From contig JBDWTN010000007.1 in NCBI GenBank assembly GCA_039984955.1, positions 1,992,501 to 2,056,500 on the forward strand: 64,000 nucleotides of DNA. The letters are read 5' to 3'. Positions 27,901 to 35,013 of this stretch are shown here, piece by piece. The notes beneath the pieces are model-generated. The model saw only the letters and a program-made list of their open reading frames with translations. It was not told the DNA's origin and searched no databases. How positions within the stretch are numbered: the first letter of the stretch is position 1; each line of letters opens with the position of its first letter. The stretch comes from Marinobacter alexandrii (lineage in GTDB: Bacteria; Bacteroidota; Bacteroidia; Cytophagales; Cyclobacteriaceae). The translations under genes were made by a program, and so were the position numbers.

Positions 27901-28912
27901 CCAGATCGGGCAAACAAAAAGGCCGGTTGAAGGCAGTGGAATTGGTTTGGCTTTAGTAAAAGAGTTTATAGAATTACATCACGGTTCTGTTGAAGTTCGT
28001 CGCGTCGATCCATGGACAGTATTTGCACTATCCATCCCTTCTTCAGATTCTGCATATGTTGAAGATGATCGTGTAACTATTGAGGACACAGAAGTATTCA
28101 AGGCAATACGACAGCAGGATGAAGAAAATGAACCTCTAGGCAAACAAATTGAAGGCACTGAAGAGCTGCCTACTCTACTCATTGTTGAAGATAATTTGGA
28201 TTTGAGATCTTACATGGCATTGCAGTTAGCAAAAGAGTATGAAGTTATACAGGCAGTAAATGGTCAGGAAGGCCTGGAAGTAGCCAACTCTCAAATACCT
28301 GATTTAATAATAACCGATCTAATGATGCCAGAGATGGATGGCATTGAAATGCTGCAAAAAATAAGAATTGACCACAAAACAAATCACATCCCCATCATCA
28401 TGCTCACAGCAAAAGCAGAAAAAGAATCTAGATTAGAAGGATTGGAAAAAGGTGCAGACCACTACTTGAATAAACCATTTGATGTTGAAGAGTTAATAAT
28501 AAGGTGCAGAAGTCTCCTTCATCAACGAAGAAGAATTAGAGAGCACTATCATAGCGAATTTCTCATCAACCCAAAAGCTGAAGATATCCCATCGATGAAT
28601 GATCTTTTTTTAGAACAGGCAGTTGATGTCATCGAAAGTCACCTTAGCAACCATGAATTTTCTGTAGATCAATTTGCAAAAGAATTAGCCATGAGCCGCG
28701 TCCAACTTCACCGCAAAATGAAAGCGATAATTGGATGCTCCGCTTCTGAATTCTTGAGACACTATCGCCTAAAAAAAGCATTCCGCCTTTTGAAAAAAAA
28801 GACAGGATCAGTTTCTCAAATTGCCTATTCTGTAGGTTTTAATAATCTTTCTTATTTCACCAAAGCATTCAAAGAAGTCTATCATAAGAACCCTTCACAA
28901 ATTGGAGATTAA
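24926..28912 (+). CDS. Hybrid two-component system sensor/regulator (HTCS)
   Basis: Its 1328 residues form a one-protein signalling system. A signal peptide is followed by a periplasmic sensor of two stacked beta-propellers (about 25-690) with repeated G(L/F)xWIGT motifs such as FMWFGTTDGLNKFDG. A Y_Y_Y domain (about 690-765) and one membrane helix (WWAYALYGVSFIAVSFAMV) follow. The cytoplasmic part has HisKA with His829 (ISHEFRTPLT), HATPase (NLLSNAFKHTNPGG, GSGIGLAL), a receiver with Asp1131 (ITDLMMPEMDG) and an AraC-type HTH (FAKELAMSRVQLHRKM, AYSVGFNNLSYFTKAFKE). HTCS proteins usually control polysaccharide-use loci, but no susC/susD or glycosidase gene is adjacent, so its target and ligand are open. 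Confidence 0.96.
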   Translation: MKYRLCFLVLLNWWHATSQDNKSFKNFNVEDGLSYSLVFEIIKDQYGFMWFGTTDGLNKFDGYEFTVYQNIPGDTTSLPDNSIWGLLEDSKGNIWIGTDGGGLSFFNREKETFYTYKHDADNPNSLVHNSVNSIIEDRTGALWIGTFGGGISHESSPGVFENFVHNEEDTTSLSHNFVHQIFEDQDGQIWAGTKSGLNLFDPITRSFKRITRDKYDLENDNVLSIAQDKNGLLWLGTWEAGLISFNKESDIFTSYTLTEELNNRVAYVTVDSDNTVWAGYVGGGLISIDESNTLSTSINDPQNSSSIANNSVWMIYEDDLKNIWVGTEGGVSVFNLNQKPINALTASDLSPAFRSNVITSFSETQEGILFSTEAEVGLQTKESVKKIIEVPDIWSMLHSTGNEIWVSSYGHGVFRYDANYKLIHNYLNPINKSIENATYLFEDKSGIVWIGTFGEGLFSYDPKADYFMFYALLDSGNHDSPPVLNMIDESNGTLWIGTYNKGLIKLNVEKGLIERIDTESKTPISHNTVLSLHLDQEGFLWIGTDGGGLNCLNTKTGMVTLKTTHDGLPSNVILGILEDDDKNLWLSTNSGISKFNTQLSSFVNYDQSHGLASKGFNPDAFFKDSSGQFFFGSGNGFNFFHPDSIRPSTYFPPVFFSDFKVLNKSVHLAEGLLNKHINLVETISLNYKQNFFTLNFAALEYFAPEKIDYAYQLDGFSSDWIYTPASNRQATFTNLDHGEYTLNVKASNSDGFWGDNIKSTRLVILPPPWKTWWAYALYGVSFIAVSFAMVRMINVRQQLKSSLRLEQLERKKMEEIDHLKSRFFAGISHEFRTPLTLISSPIDQLIRKFKSNHEVRWPLELVKRNADRLLRQINQLLDLSKIEAGKLRLQVSKSDIINWVKITASSFESKAANEDIDFSVSLPEEPIVMFYDKNKVEQVLINLLSNAFKHTNPGGNIRLSVAHSNSNIALEVANDGLEIPKEYQEKIFGRFYQIGQTKRPVEGSGIGLALVKEFIELHHGSVEVRRVDPWTVFALSIPSSDSAYVEDDRVTIEDTEVFKAIRQQDEENEPLGKQIEGTEELPTLLIVEDNLDLRSYMALQLAKEYEVIQAVNGQEGLEVANSQIPDLIITDLMMPEMDGIEMLQKIRIDHKTNHIPIIMLTAKAEKESRLEGLEKGADHYLNKPFDVEELIIRCRSLLHQRRRIREHYHSEFLINPKAEDIPSMNDLFLEQAVDVIESHLSNHEFSVDQFAKELAMSRVQLHRKMKAIIGCSASEFLRHYRLKKAFRLLKKKTGSVSQIAYSVGFNNLSYFTKAFKEVYHKNPSQIGD

Positions 28913-29037
28913 CTCATCAAATACTTTACTGCTTCTCTCAAAACAGATGTAACATCTGTACTAAACCTTGAAACACTTGTGGCAAACATTCCTCTCATTG
29001 GACTCTAGCTTGGTATCTGAAATAAAATCAGAATATC

Positions 29038-29831
29038 ATGAAAAAATTACTCCTTCTTTTCTTAGTCATTCTTACCCAGAAAATAACCGCTCAAGATGTT
29101 ATTGTAATGAAAAATGGGGATGAAATGAATGTAATTGTACTTGAGGTTGCTTCTGAAGCAATCAAGTATAAAAAACACGAAAATCAACAAGGACCTACCT
29201 ATACTGTTGAGAAAGTTGACGTCTTTATGATTCGATATGAAAATGGTACCAAAGATGTTTTCAATTCTCAAGAAAAAGCTCCCGTTCATCCTGCAAAAAG
29301 CTCCTCTTCATTTCCGAAAAGTTCATTCAATATCAACCCTCTTGGACTATTACAATTTGGACCAATTTTTCAGTATGAGACCAAAATCGGATCTTCTAGC
29401 TATCTGGTTCCTTATTTCCGCTATGCATATGCTGGCCTTGCCACGCATGCCGTTTGGACCGGTTTTGAAGAAGATAGTGAGCTTTCAGCATCCTCAGCCG
29501 CGGTTGGTATAGGAATTAAAATTTTACATCAAGTAATAACTCCTGGTATTATGGAGGAATACTGGATTACAGCTGGACCACTGCCCGATATGATGTAGGT
29601 GAATCCGACGCAACTGAAGAAAAAGCCACCAATATGGGGGTTGTTTCTAATCTCGGATATCGATGGAGATCTTCCCGTGACACCTACATAAACCTCGGTC
29701 TTCTGGCCGGAGCTGCTTTTACATTAAAAGATGAGGAACGTTTCATTTCAGATGGATCTCTATATGAAGAATATGATGGTGTCACCATCTTCGCTATGAT
29801 TGAATTGTCATTTGGATGGGACTTCCGATGA
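29038..29831 (+). pseudogene. Exported hypothetical protein with frameshift
   Basis: Frame one (29038-29598) has a signal peptide (MKKLLLLFLVILTQKITAQ), an N-terminal module (MKNGDEMNVIVLEV to VFMIRYENGTKDVF) and the start of a beta-rich region (PLGLLQFGPIFQYETKIGSS). At about 29530-29545 the sense passes to the next frame, which reads SNNSWYYGGILDYSWTTARY, then NLGYRW and INLGLLAGAAF, ending at 29831. The joined product looks like a small outer-membrane beta-barrel-type protein. A one-base loss near CATCAAGT would explain it: a decayed gene, a sequencing error, or phase variation. The N-terminal module is paralogous to the next gene, and they overlap by 4 bp (ATGA). Confidence 0.7.
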
Positions 29832-30430
29832 ACATAAGAAAGTTGCTTATCATACTTCTAAGCATATCATTTATGGTCTCCGCTGCTCAAGACATTATTA
29901 CTAAAAGAGATGGTAATGATATTAAATCGATTGTTATTGAAATTTTGCCTAATGCCGTAAAATACAGAAACCACGATAATCAGAAAGGCCCAATATATAC
30001 ACTAAATAAAAGCGAGGTATTTATGATTAAATATGAAAATGGATCCAAAGACATATTCGCTTCGCAAACAGCCAGTGATTTGATAGGGTCTAAGTCAGCA
30101 ACCATCTATTTCTATAGACCTAAGAAATTTGCCAGTGGCAGGACTAAAATCATCGTTGGGACAGTTGAACCTGATGAAGTAGTTGTCACTCTCAAGAATG
30201 GGAGTTGGTACAAAATGACTTATGAGCATTTAGGAGAACGAAATTTCGTCGCAGGTGTTTTTTCGCTAAATACAGAAACTTATAAACTGAACATAATTGG
30301 AGATAAAACTTATTACATCAAATGTTCTGTTTTAACAAAAGGTTTACTAGTAATGGCAGAGCTTGAATTTATTGACAAAACAATTGCGTTAAAAGAAATG
30401 GAAGGGCTAAGGAAACAGAAAGTACCTTGA
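29828..30430 (+). CDS. Exported DUF2846-like protein, paralogous N-terminus
   Basis: The ATG at 29828 overlaps the previous stop (ATGA) and gives 200 residues; the upstream ATG at 29816 is less likely. A signal peptide ends near VSAAQ. Residues about 20-75 (TKRDGNDIKSIVIEI, GPIYTLNKSEVFMIKYENGS) align along their length with the N-terminal module of the previous gene. The C-terminal part (ATIYFYRPKKFASG, then TYEHLGERNF) is a DUF2846-type domain of unknown function, different from the beta-rich C-terminus upstream. So the two genes share one domain and swap the other. Confidence 0.75.
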   Translation: MNIRKLLIILLSISFMVSAAQDIITKRDGNDIKSIVIEILPNAVKYRNHDNQKGPIYTLNKSEVFMIKYENGSKDIFASQTASDLIGSKSATIYFYRPKKFASGRTKIIVGTVEPDEVVVTLKNGSWYKMTYEHLGERNFVAGVFSLNTETYKLNIIGDKTYYIKCSVLTKGLLVMAELEFIDKTIALKEMEGLRKQKVP

Positions 30431-30439
30431 TTTTGAAAA

Positions 30440-30562
30440 CTATTTTCTCCCATTCTCATGACCACCATTATGTGGCCTAATTCTATTGCTCAGATTACTC
30501 GATTGGCCTTTATAATATTTATCTAGAGACGAAGAGTAAAGTATATACACGAAGTAGGCCAT
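30440..30562 (-). pseudogene. Truncated GIY-YIG nuclease copy
   Basis: From ATG 30562 the minus strand reads MAYFVYILYSSSLDKYYKGQ and stops after 40 codons at 30440-30442 (HENGRK*). It aligns with the first half of the GIY-YIG gene at 30691-30939 at both protein and DNA level, and the catalytic C-terminal half is missing. It is a broken duplicate. Confidence 0.8.
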
Positions 30563-30632
30563 AAAATAAAAACCCTAACAGAGATAATTCTGTCAGGGTA
30601 AATTAAAAACTAATTTTGGGTGGAAGATGGGG
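30454..30632. repeat. First copy of a duplicated GIY-YIG/tRNA-end segment
   Basis: This segment is a diverged direct copy of 30831-30990. Both contain the GIY-YIG gene start, a nearly identical stretch around 30507-30550, a small hairpin, and the 15-mer GGGTGGAAGATGGGG (30618-30632 here, 30976-30990 in the other). In the second copy that 15-mer is the 3' end of tRNA-His. The 343 bp between the two 15-mers hold one intact GIY-YIG gene plus hairpins (GCTGAC/GTCAGC at about 30634-30651 and CGAGA..GAGC/GCTC..TCTCG after it). Confidence 0.75.
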
Positions 30633-30690
30633 TGCTGACGCTCTGGTCAGCATCGAGATAAGAGCATAGCTCTTCGTCTCGTCTCGAACT

Positions 30691-30939
30691 TCAGCTATAT
30701 TTTTTGATAAATGATTCTAATTTATCTCTGTTCATATTTTTGAGCTTTCGCTCAAGTATGATGGCCTCTGAGCGTGTCCGTTTTTCAACGTTCCATACCA
30801 GCCTCCAAGGAACTCCTGATTTGGTGTATTTCTCATGACCACTATTATGTCGTCTAATCCTATCGTTCAGATCATTCGTTTGACCTTTATAATATTTATC
30901 TAGAGACGAAGAGTAAAGTATATACACGAAATAGATCAT
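30691..30939 (-). CDS. GIY-YIG endonuclease (small, UPF0213-like)
   Basis: I start at MIYFVYILYSSSLDKYYKGQ (30939), giving 82 residues. A longer reading from 31050 simply translates the tRNA-His gene and is rejected. The YVYIL...YYKG pattern is the GIY-YIG catalytic core, followed by the conserved Arg (DLNDRIRRHNSG), WRLVW and Glu of SEAIILERKLK. Such small nucleases are very common in Bacteroidota, often next to tRNA genes, and their role is not established. This one sits between two 15-bp copies of the tRNA-His 3' end, with a truncated sibling beyond. Confidence 0.85.
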   Translation of the reverse strand: MIYFVYILYSSSLDKYYKGQTNDLNDRIRRHNSGHEKYTKSGVPWRLVWNVEKRTRSEAIILERKLKNMNRDKLESFIKKYS

Positions 30940-30976
30940 AAAATGAAAAGCCCTGACATTATTGCCAAGGCTTTTG

Positions 30977-31051
30977 GGTGGAAGATGGGGCTCGAACCCA
31001 CGACCCTCGGTACCACAAACCGATGCTCTAACCAACTGAGCTACAACCACC
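30977..31051 (-). tRNA. tRNA-His (GTG)
   Basis: The minus strand folds as a tRNA: G-1 with 5' GTGGTTG, TAGCTCAG in the D arm, an anticodon loop TTGTGGT in a TCGGT/ACCGA stem (anticodon GTG), and the T arm GTGGG-TTCGAGC-CCCAT. Extra G-1 opposite C73 is the His identity element. The acceptor 3' strand is CTTCCAC, giving two U-U mismatches (5:68 and 6:67) where AA would be expected. CCA is not encoded. AAAAGCC...GGCTTTT just downstream (about 30942-30975) can form a terminator. Confidence 0.9.
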
Positions 31052-31222
31052 GTATACTTTCAGGAATCCTGAAAAGGACTGCAAAAATAACATGAGTCAT
31101 CCATACTACAAATGCTTTTGTCTTATTGAACGATACTATTTCTGCATTCAACGACTAATGTTGACTCTATCTAGCTCATCGCTATAAATTGTGATCTAAT
31201 ATTCGCCTAAAATCGTCCTAAA

Positions 31223-33349
31223 ATGAAAGGTTTATCTATTCTCATGAAGCTTGGCTTTTTGATTGTTGGTTTAATTAGCTCCTTTACACTTTATTCTCAA
31301 TCCAAAAAAGATAATTCGTATACCGTTGAAAAAGGATACATCGATTTGTCAAACTATAATCCACACGAAAATGACCCAATAGCCTTAAATGGAGATTGGG
31401 AGTTTTACTGGGAAACACTACTAGATCCTGCTGATTCAACTTACCAATCAGACTTGCTGGAGGCTACTTATTACACCGTGCCAGAAGGTTGGTCTGAAAA
31501 GAATGATGTCTATAATATAGGCATCAACAATTATGGGTATGGCTCCTACAGGCTAAACATACATTTTGGGAAACCTCAATTTAACTTGGGTCTCAAGGTT
31601 AGGTCATGGGGCCTAGCAAACAAGATTTTCATTAATGGAGAGGTTCTGGGACAATCGGGGCAAGTAGGAACTTCAACCACTAGCTGTGTGCCGGAATCTA
31701 AAGTAGAGGCTATTTCTTTTGACGCACCAGAAGGCACAGCGGAGATTATTATTCATTCCAGCAATTTTCATAACAGGGCAGGAGGGTTAGCCGCAGAAAT
31801 TGTTTTAGGCGATGGAGATGTTATTCAAGCTTCGAGACGAAACCTGGAATGGTTAGATCTATTTTTAGTAGGCTCCATTTTTATCATGGGTGTTTATCAT
31901 ATTGGTCTTTTCTTCGTAAGGAAGAAAACGTTCTCTCCTTTACTATTCGCTCTTTTTTGTTTCACGATAGCACTCAGAATTATCACCAATGAGAATTTCG
32001 GAACAGACATCATAACGATGAACGGCTTTCTACATCGTAAGATTGACTACTTAACCTATTATCTGGCTTTTGGTCTCTTCTTTTTTTACAGTACTCGGCT
32101 TTTTCACAAAGATGTTATTCCATGGGTAGTAAAAATTGCTCTAGGCTTCATCTTAATCTTTTCAATAGGAGTAGCAATTCTCCCAATGAAAGTTTACACG
32201 ATGGGACTCATTGCGTTTCAGCTCTTCACATTCGTAGCAATGTTGTATCTCACTTTTGTAATGATCCTAGCTACAATACGGAAAAGAGATGGTGCAAGAA
32301 TCTATCTTATTGGTTGGATTTTACTTTTCACCACAGGCATAAATGACTTACTTCATTTTTCTGGACTTATTGAAACCACTTCTCTTTCTCACATTGGAAT
32401 TCTTCTATTTATTCTTTCACAGGCTTTGTTGCTTATGTTCAGATACGAGAGATCCTTCAAACGAAGTTTTTATCTTGGAAGAAAGCTCAATCACGTAAAC
32501 AAGAATCTTGAAAAAATTGTAGCAAAGAGAACTAAGGATTTAGCGGAAAAGAATAAGAGCATAACAGAAAGTATCAGTTACGCAGAAAAAATTCAGACCG
32601 CTTTACTTCCACGAGAATCTGACATCAAAAAAATATTCCCCAATTCATTCATCGTATTAAAACCTAAGGATGTAGTCAGTGGTGATTTCTACTGGTTTGC
32701 ACACCTTGAAGAAACAAAAAGAGGTGCCGTTTCAATTATTGTTGCTGCTGATTGTACTGGTCATGGTCTTTCGGGAGCGCTAATGACCATGTCTGGGTCT
32801 ACTTCGTTGGATCAAATTGTAAACCTACAAGGGATAACTTCTCCAGATTCCATCGCTGCATCATTAAATAATTCCATTAGAAATCTCCTTCATCAAACTG
32901 ACTTACAGAACAGCAATCAAGATGGGATAGATGCTGCTATTTGCACCATATATCATGATGAAAAAATTGTAGAATATGCTGGAGCTAATGGTCCGTTAAT
33001 TTTTGTCAATGATGATGAAATAGAGACTATCTCTCCAACAAAAATCTCTTTGGGAGGTAATTCAATGCAAGTGGATAATAGTGTATTTCAAAAACATAGC
33101 TTTTCATTCGAGCAAAATGATGTTTCCATTTACTTATTTTCAGATGGGTACATCAATCAAGTCGGAAGCCCTAAAAACGAAGCATTTGGCATAACTCGTC
33201 TTAAAAAATTGATATTGAAAAATTCAAAAAGCAACCCAAGGGATAAAGCATTAGAATTTGATACCACCTTGGAAAATTGGATAATACAAGGAAAAGCAAA
33301 TCAATCTGATGATATGCTGATAATGGGGATCAACTTATCAAACACCTAA
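31223..33349 (+). CDS. 7TM receptor (7TMR-DISM type) with SpoIIE phosphatase
   Basis: This 708-residue membrane signalling protein starts with a signal-like segment. A periplasmic jelly-roll sensor follows (about 30-200, with PIALNGDWEFYWE and KVRSWGLANKIFING). About seven membrane helices (about 210-410, starting FLVGSIFIMGVYHIGLFF) and a coiled coil (NKNLEKIVAKRTKDLAEK) come next. The C-terminal PP2C-like SpoIIE phosphatase (about 450-708) has LKPKDVVSGDFYWFA, ADCTGHGLSGALMT and SDGYINQ, with the metal-binding Asp residues present. It probably turns an extracellular signal into dephosphorylation of an anti-sigma antagonist-like partner, but no STAS or HPK partner gene is adjacent. It converges on pyrC, with stops 7 bp apart. 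Confidence 0.9.
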   Translation: MKGLSILMKLGFLIVGLISSFTLYSQSKKDNSYTVEKGYIDLSNYNPHENDPIALNGDWEFYWETLLDPADSTYQSDLLEATYYTVPEGWSEKNDVYNIGINNYGYGSYRLNIHFGKPQFNLGLKVRSWGLANKIFINGEVLGQSGQVGTSTTSCVPESKVEAISFDAPEGTAEIIIHSSNFHNRAGGLAAEIVLGDGDVIQASRRNLEWLDLFLVGSIFIMGVYHIGLFFVRKKTFSPLLFALFCFTIALRIITNENFGTDIITMNGFLHRKIDYLTYYLAFGLFFFYSTRLFHKDVIPWVVKIALGFILIFSIGVAILPMKVYTMGLIAFQLFTFVAMLYLTFVMILATIRKRDGARIYLIGWILLFTTGINDLLHFSGLIETTSLSHIGILLFILSQALLLMFRYERSFKRSFYLGRKLNHVNKNLEKIVAKRTKDLAEKNKSITESISYAEKIQTALLPRESDIKKIFPNSFIVLKPKDVVSGDFYWFAHLEETKRGAVSIIVAADCTGHGLSGALMTMSGSTSLDQIVNLQGITSPDSIAASLNNSIRNLLHQTDLQNSNQDGIDAAICTIYHDEKIVEYAGANGPLIFVNDDEIETISPTKISLGGNSMQVDNSVFQKHSFSFEQNDVSIYLFSDGYINQVGSPKNEAFGITRLKKLILKNSKSNPRDKALEFDTTLENWIIQGKANQSDDMLIMGINLSNT

Positions 33350-33356
33350 TATTAGA

Positions 33357-34688
33357 CTAACGATCAAATGCAAGACGCTGACCCATCTTGCTTTCATTCA
33401 GCTCACCATTGTCATAAGCCAAGTGACCGGAAACAAAAGTCTTTTCTACACTTGACTTAAACCTGTGTCCCTCAAACGGAGACCAATTGCATTTTGCCAA
33501 AATATTTTCTTTAGTTACTTCCCAGGGCTTTTTCAAATTCACTAATGCAAAATCTGCGTAGTACCCTTCTCTGATATATCCTCGCTCTTTCACATCGAAA
33601 CATTCAGCCACCGCATGACTCGTTTTTTCTGCAATTCGCTCCAGCGAAATTTTACCTTGATGATAAAAATCTAGCATCGCCGTTAAAGTATGTTGAATGA
33701 GCGGGCCTCCTGAAGGTGCTTTTAGGTACTTATTATCTTTTTCTTGAATGGTATGGGGTGCATGATCCGTAGCGATTACATCGATCCTATTATCAAGCAA
33801 TGCTTCCCAAATTTCATCTCGATCTTGAGCCGTTTTCACTGCAGGATTCCATTTGATATAGGCGCCTTTCTCATCATAATCCTGATCCGAAAACCAGAGG
33901 TGATGAATACAGGCTTCAGATGTGATTCGCTTTTTACCTAGAGGTTCATCATTTGAAAAAAGATGTGTCTCCTTTCCAGTCGATATATGAAGAATATGTA
34001 GACGAGCATTATTCTTCTTCGCCAATTCAACAGCTTTGGAAGAGGATAAATAGCAAGCCTCCTCGTTTCGGATAAGAGGATGGCACTTAAACGGAATATC
34101 TTCTCCGTACTTTTCTATATATGCCTCCGTATTTGCACGAATAGTTGCTTCGTCCTCACAATGGGTCGCGATTAAAATAGGTGCATTTCTAAAGATATTC
34201 TCAAGTGTTTCAGGGTCATCAACCAGCATATTTCCTGTCGAAGAACCCATAAAAATTTTAATGCCACAAACAGACGCTGGATCTGTTTTTAGGACCTCAT
34301 CCAAATTATCATTCGTGCTGCCCATGTAAAAGGAATAGTTAGCCAAAGAATTCTTAGCCCCTATTTCATACTTCTTAGACAATAGCTCTTGGGTAATAGT
34401 TTGTGGGTTCACGTTCGGCATTTCCATGAATGATGTGACTCCACCAGCAACAGCCGCTCTGGATTCCGTGAAAATATTCCCTTTATGAGTTAATCCTGGC
34501 TCTCTGAAATGTACTTGATCATCAATCACCCCAGGAAATAGGTGAAGCCCTTCACCATCTATTAATTGATGATTTTCTGATAAAGTCAGCTGGCTTCCAA
34601 TTTTCTCTATTCGATCATTCTTAATCAGAACATCTCCATGAGCGATTTTTCCTTCATTTACAATTGCTACATTTTTAATCAAGTACAT
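33357..34688 (-). CDS. pyrC: Dihydroorotase (class I)
   Basis: This cytoplasmic zinc amidohydrolase of pyrimidine synthesis interconverts carbamoyl-aspartate and dihydroorotate. Its 443 residues show FPGVIDDQVHFREPGLTHKG, FMEMPNVNPQT, GIKIFMGSSTGN (candidate carbamylated Lys), ATHCEDEA, LHILHIST and ATDHAPH (catalytic Asp). The first metal-binding motif reads DxQVHFREPG, with Gln at the place of the first His of the usual HxH. I believe this variant is seen in Bacteroidota dihydroorotases, but it raises a question about the metal site. An allantoinase or hydantoinase relative is less likely, given the FREPG and TDHAPH motifs. Confidence 0.92.
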   Translation of the reverse strand: MYLIKNVAIVNEGKIAHGDVLIKNDRIEKIGSQLTLSENHQLIDGEGLHLFPGVIDDQVHFREPGLTHKGNIFTESRAAVAGGVTSFMEMPNVNPQTITQELLSKKYEIGAKNSLANYSFYMGSTNDNLDEVLKTDPASVCGIKIFMGSSTGNMLVDDPETLENIFRNAPILIATHCEDEATIRANTEAYIEKYGEDIPFKCHPLIRNEEACYLSSSKAVELAKKNNARLHILHISTGKETHLFSNDEPLGKKRITSEACIHHLWFSDQDYDEKGAYIKWNPAVKTAQDRDEIWEALLDNRIDVIATDHAPHTIQEKDNKYLKAPSGGPLIQHTLTAMLDFYHQGKISLERIAEKTSHAVAECFDVKERGYIREGYYADFALVNLKKPWEVTKENILAKCNWSPFEGHRFKSSVEKTFVSGHLAYDNGELNESKMGQRLAFDR

Positions 34689-34960
34689 ATCACTATTTTG
34701 TTATTTGATTTGAATATTCTGGAAACTCAGATGAAGAAGCGTTTTTTGCAAAATTTGTTTCAAAAAAAATGAAAGCTCAAAGAAAAAGTGAAAACCTTCG
34801 AAATACGATAAAAAGAGCTAATTATTAGTTTCTGGCTGCTTAAAATTTTTCCCTTGCCTTTTTTTGCTGCAATTATTTAAAGGAAACCGTATTTAATAAT
34901 TATACTTGTGTCAGAAAGATGGATATTTTATCTTTCTTTCCATAGCTGGTTGAAAAGATC

Positions 34961-34982
34961 TTGTGGGGCAAATGCCCCACAA
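34961..34982. terminator. Intrinsic-type hairpin
   Basis: TTGTGGGGCA-AA-TGCCCCACAA is a perfect inverted repeat between pyrC and the M28 peptidase gene, just after the peptidase stop in its direction. The T-run is weak. The rest of the 325-bp gap (34689-34960) is AT-rich and shows no gene. Confidence 0.6.
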
Positions 34983-35013
34983 TGATCGATTCTCACAACT
35001 TCTTCCAGTCTTC

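Noticed and set aside
29634-29831. Separate 65-aa gene
   Set aside because: It continues the beta-strand pattern of the upstream gene in another frame and is the second half of a frameshifted gene.
30940-31050. N-terminal extension of the GIY-YIG gene from 31050
   Set aside because: It translates the tRNA-His gene; the family starts at MIYFVYIL (30939).
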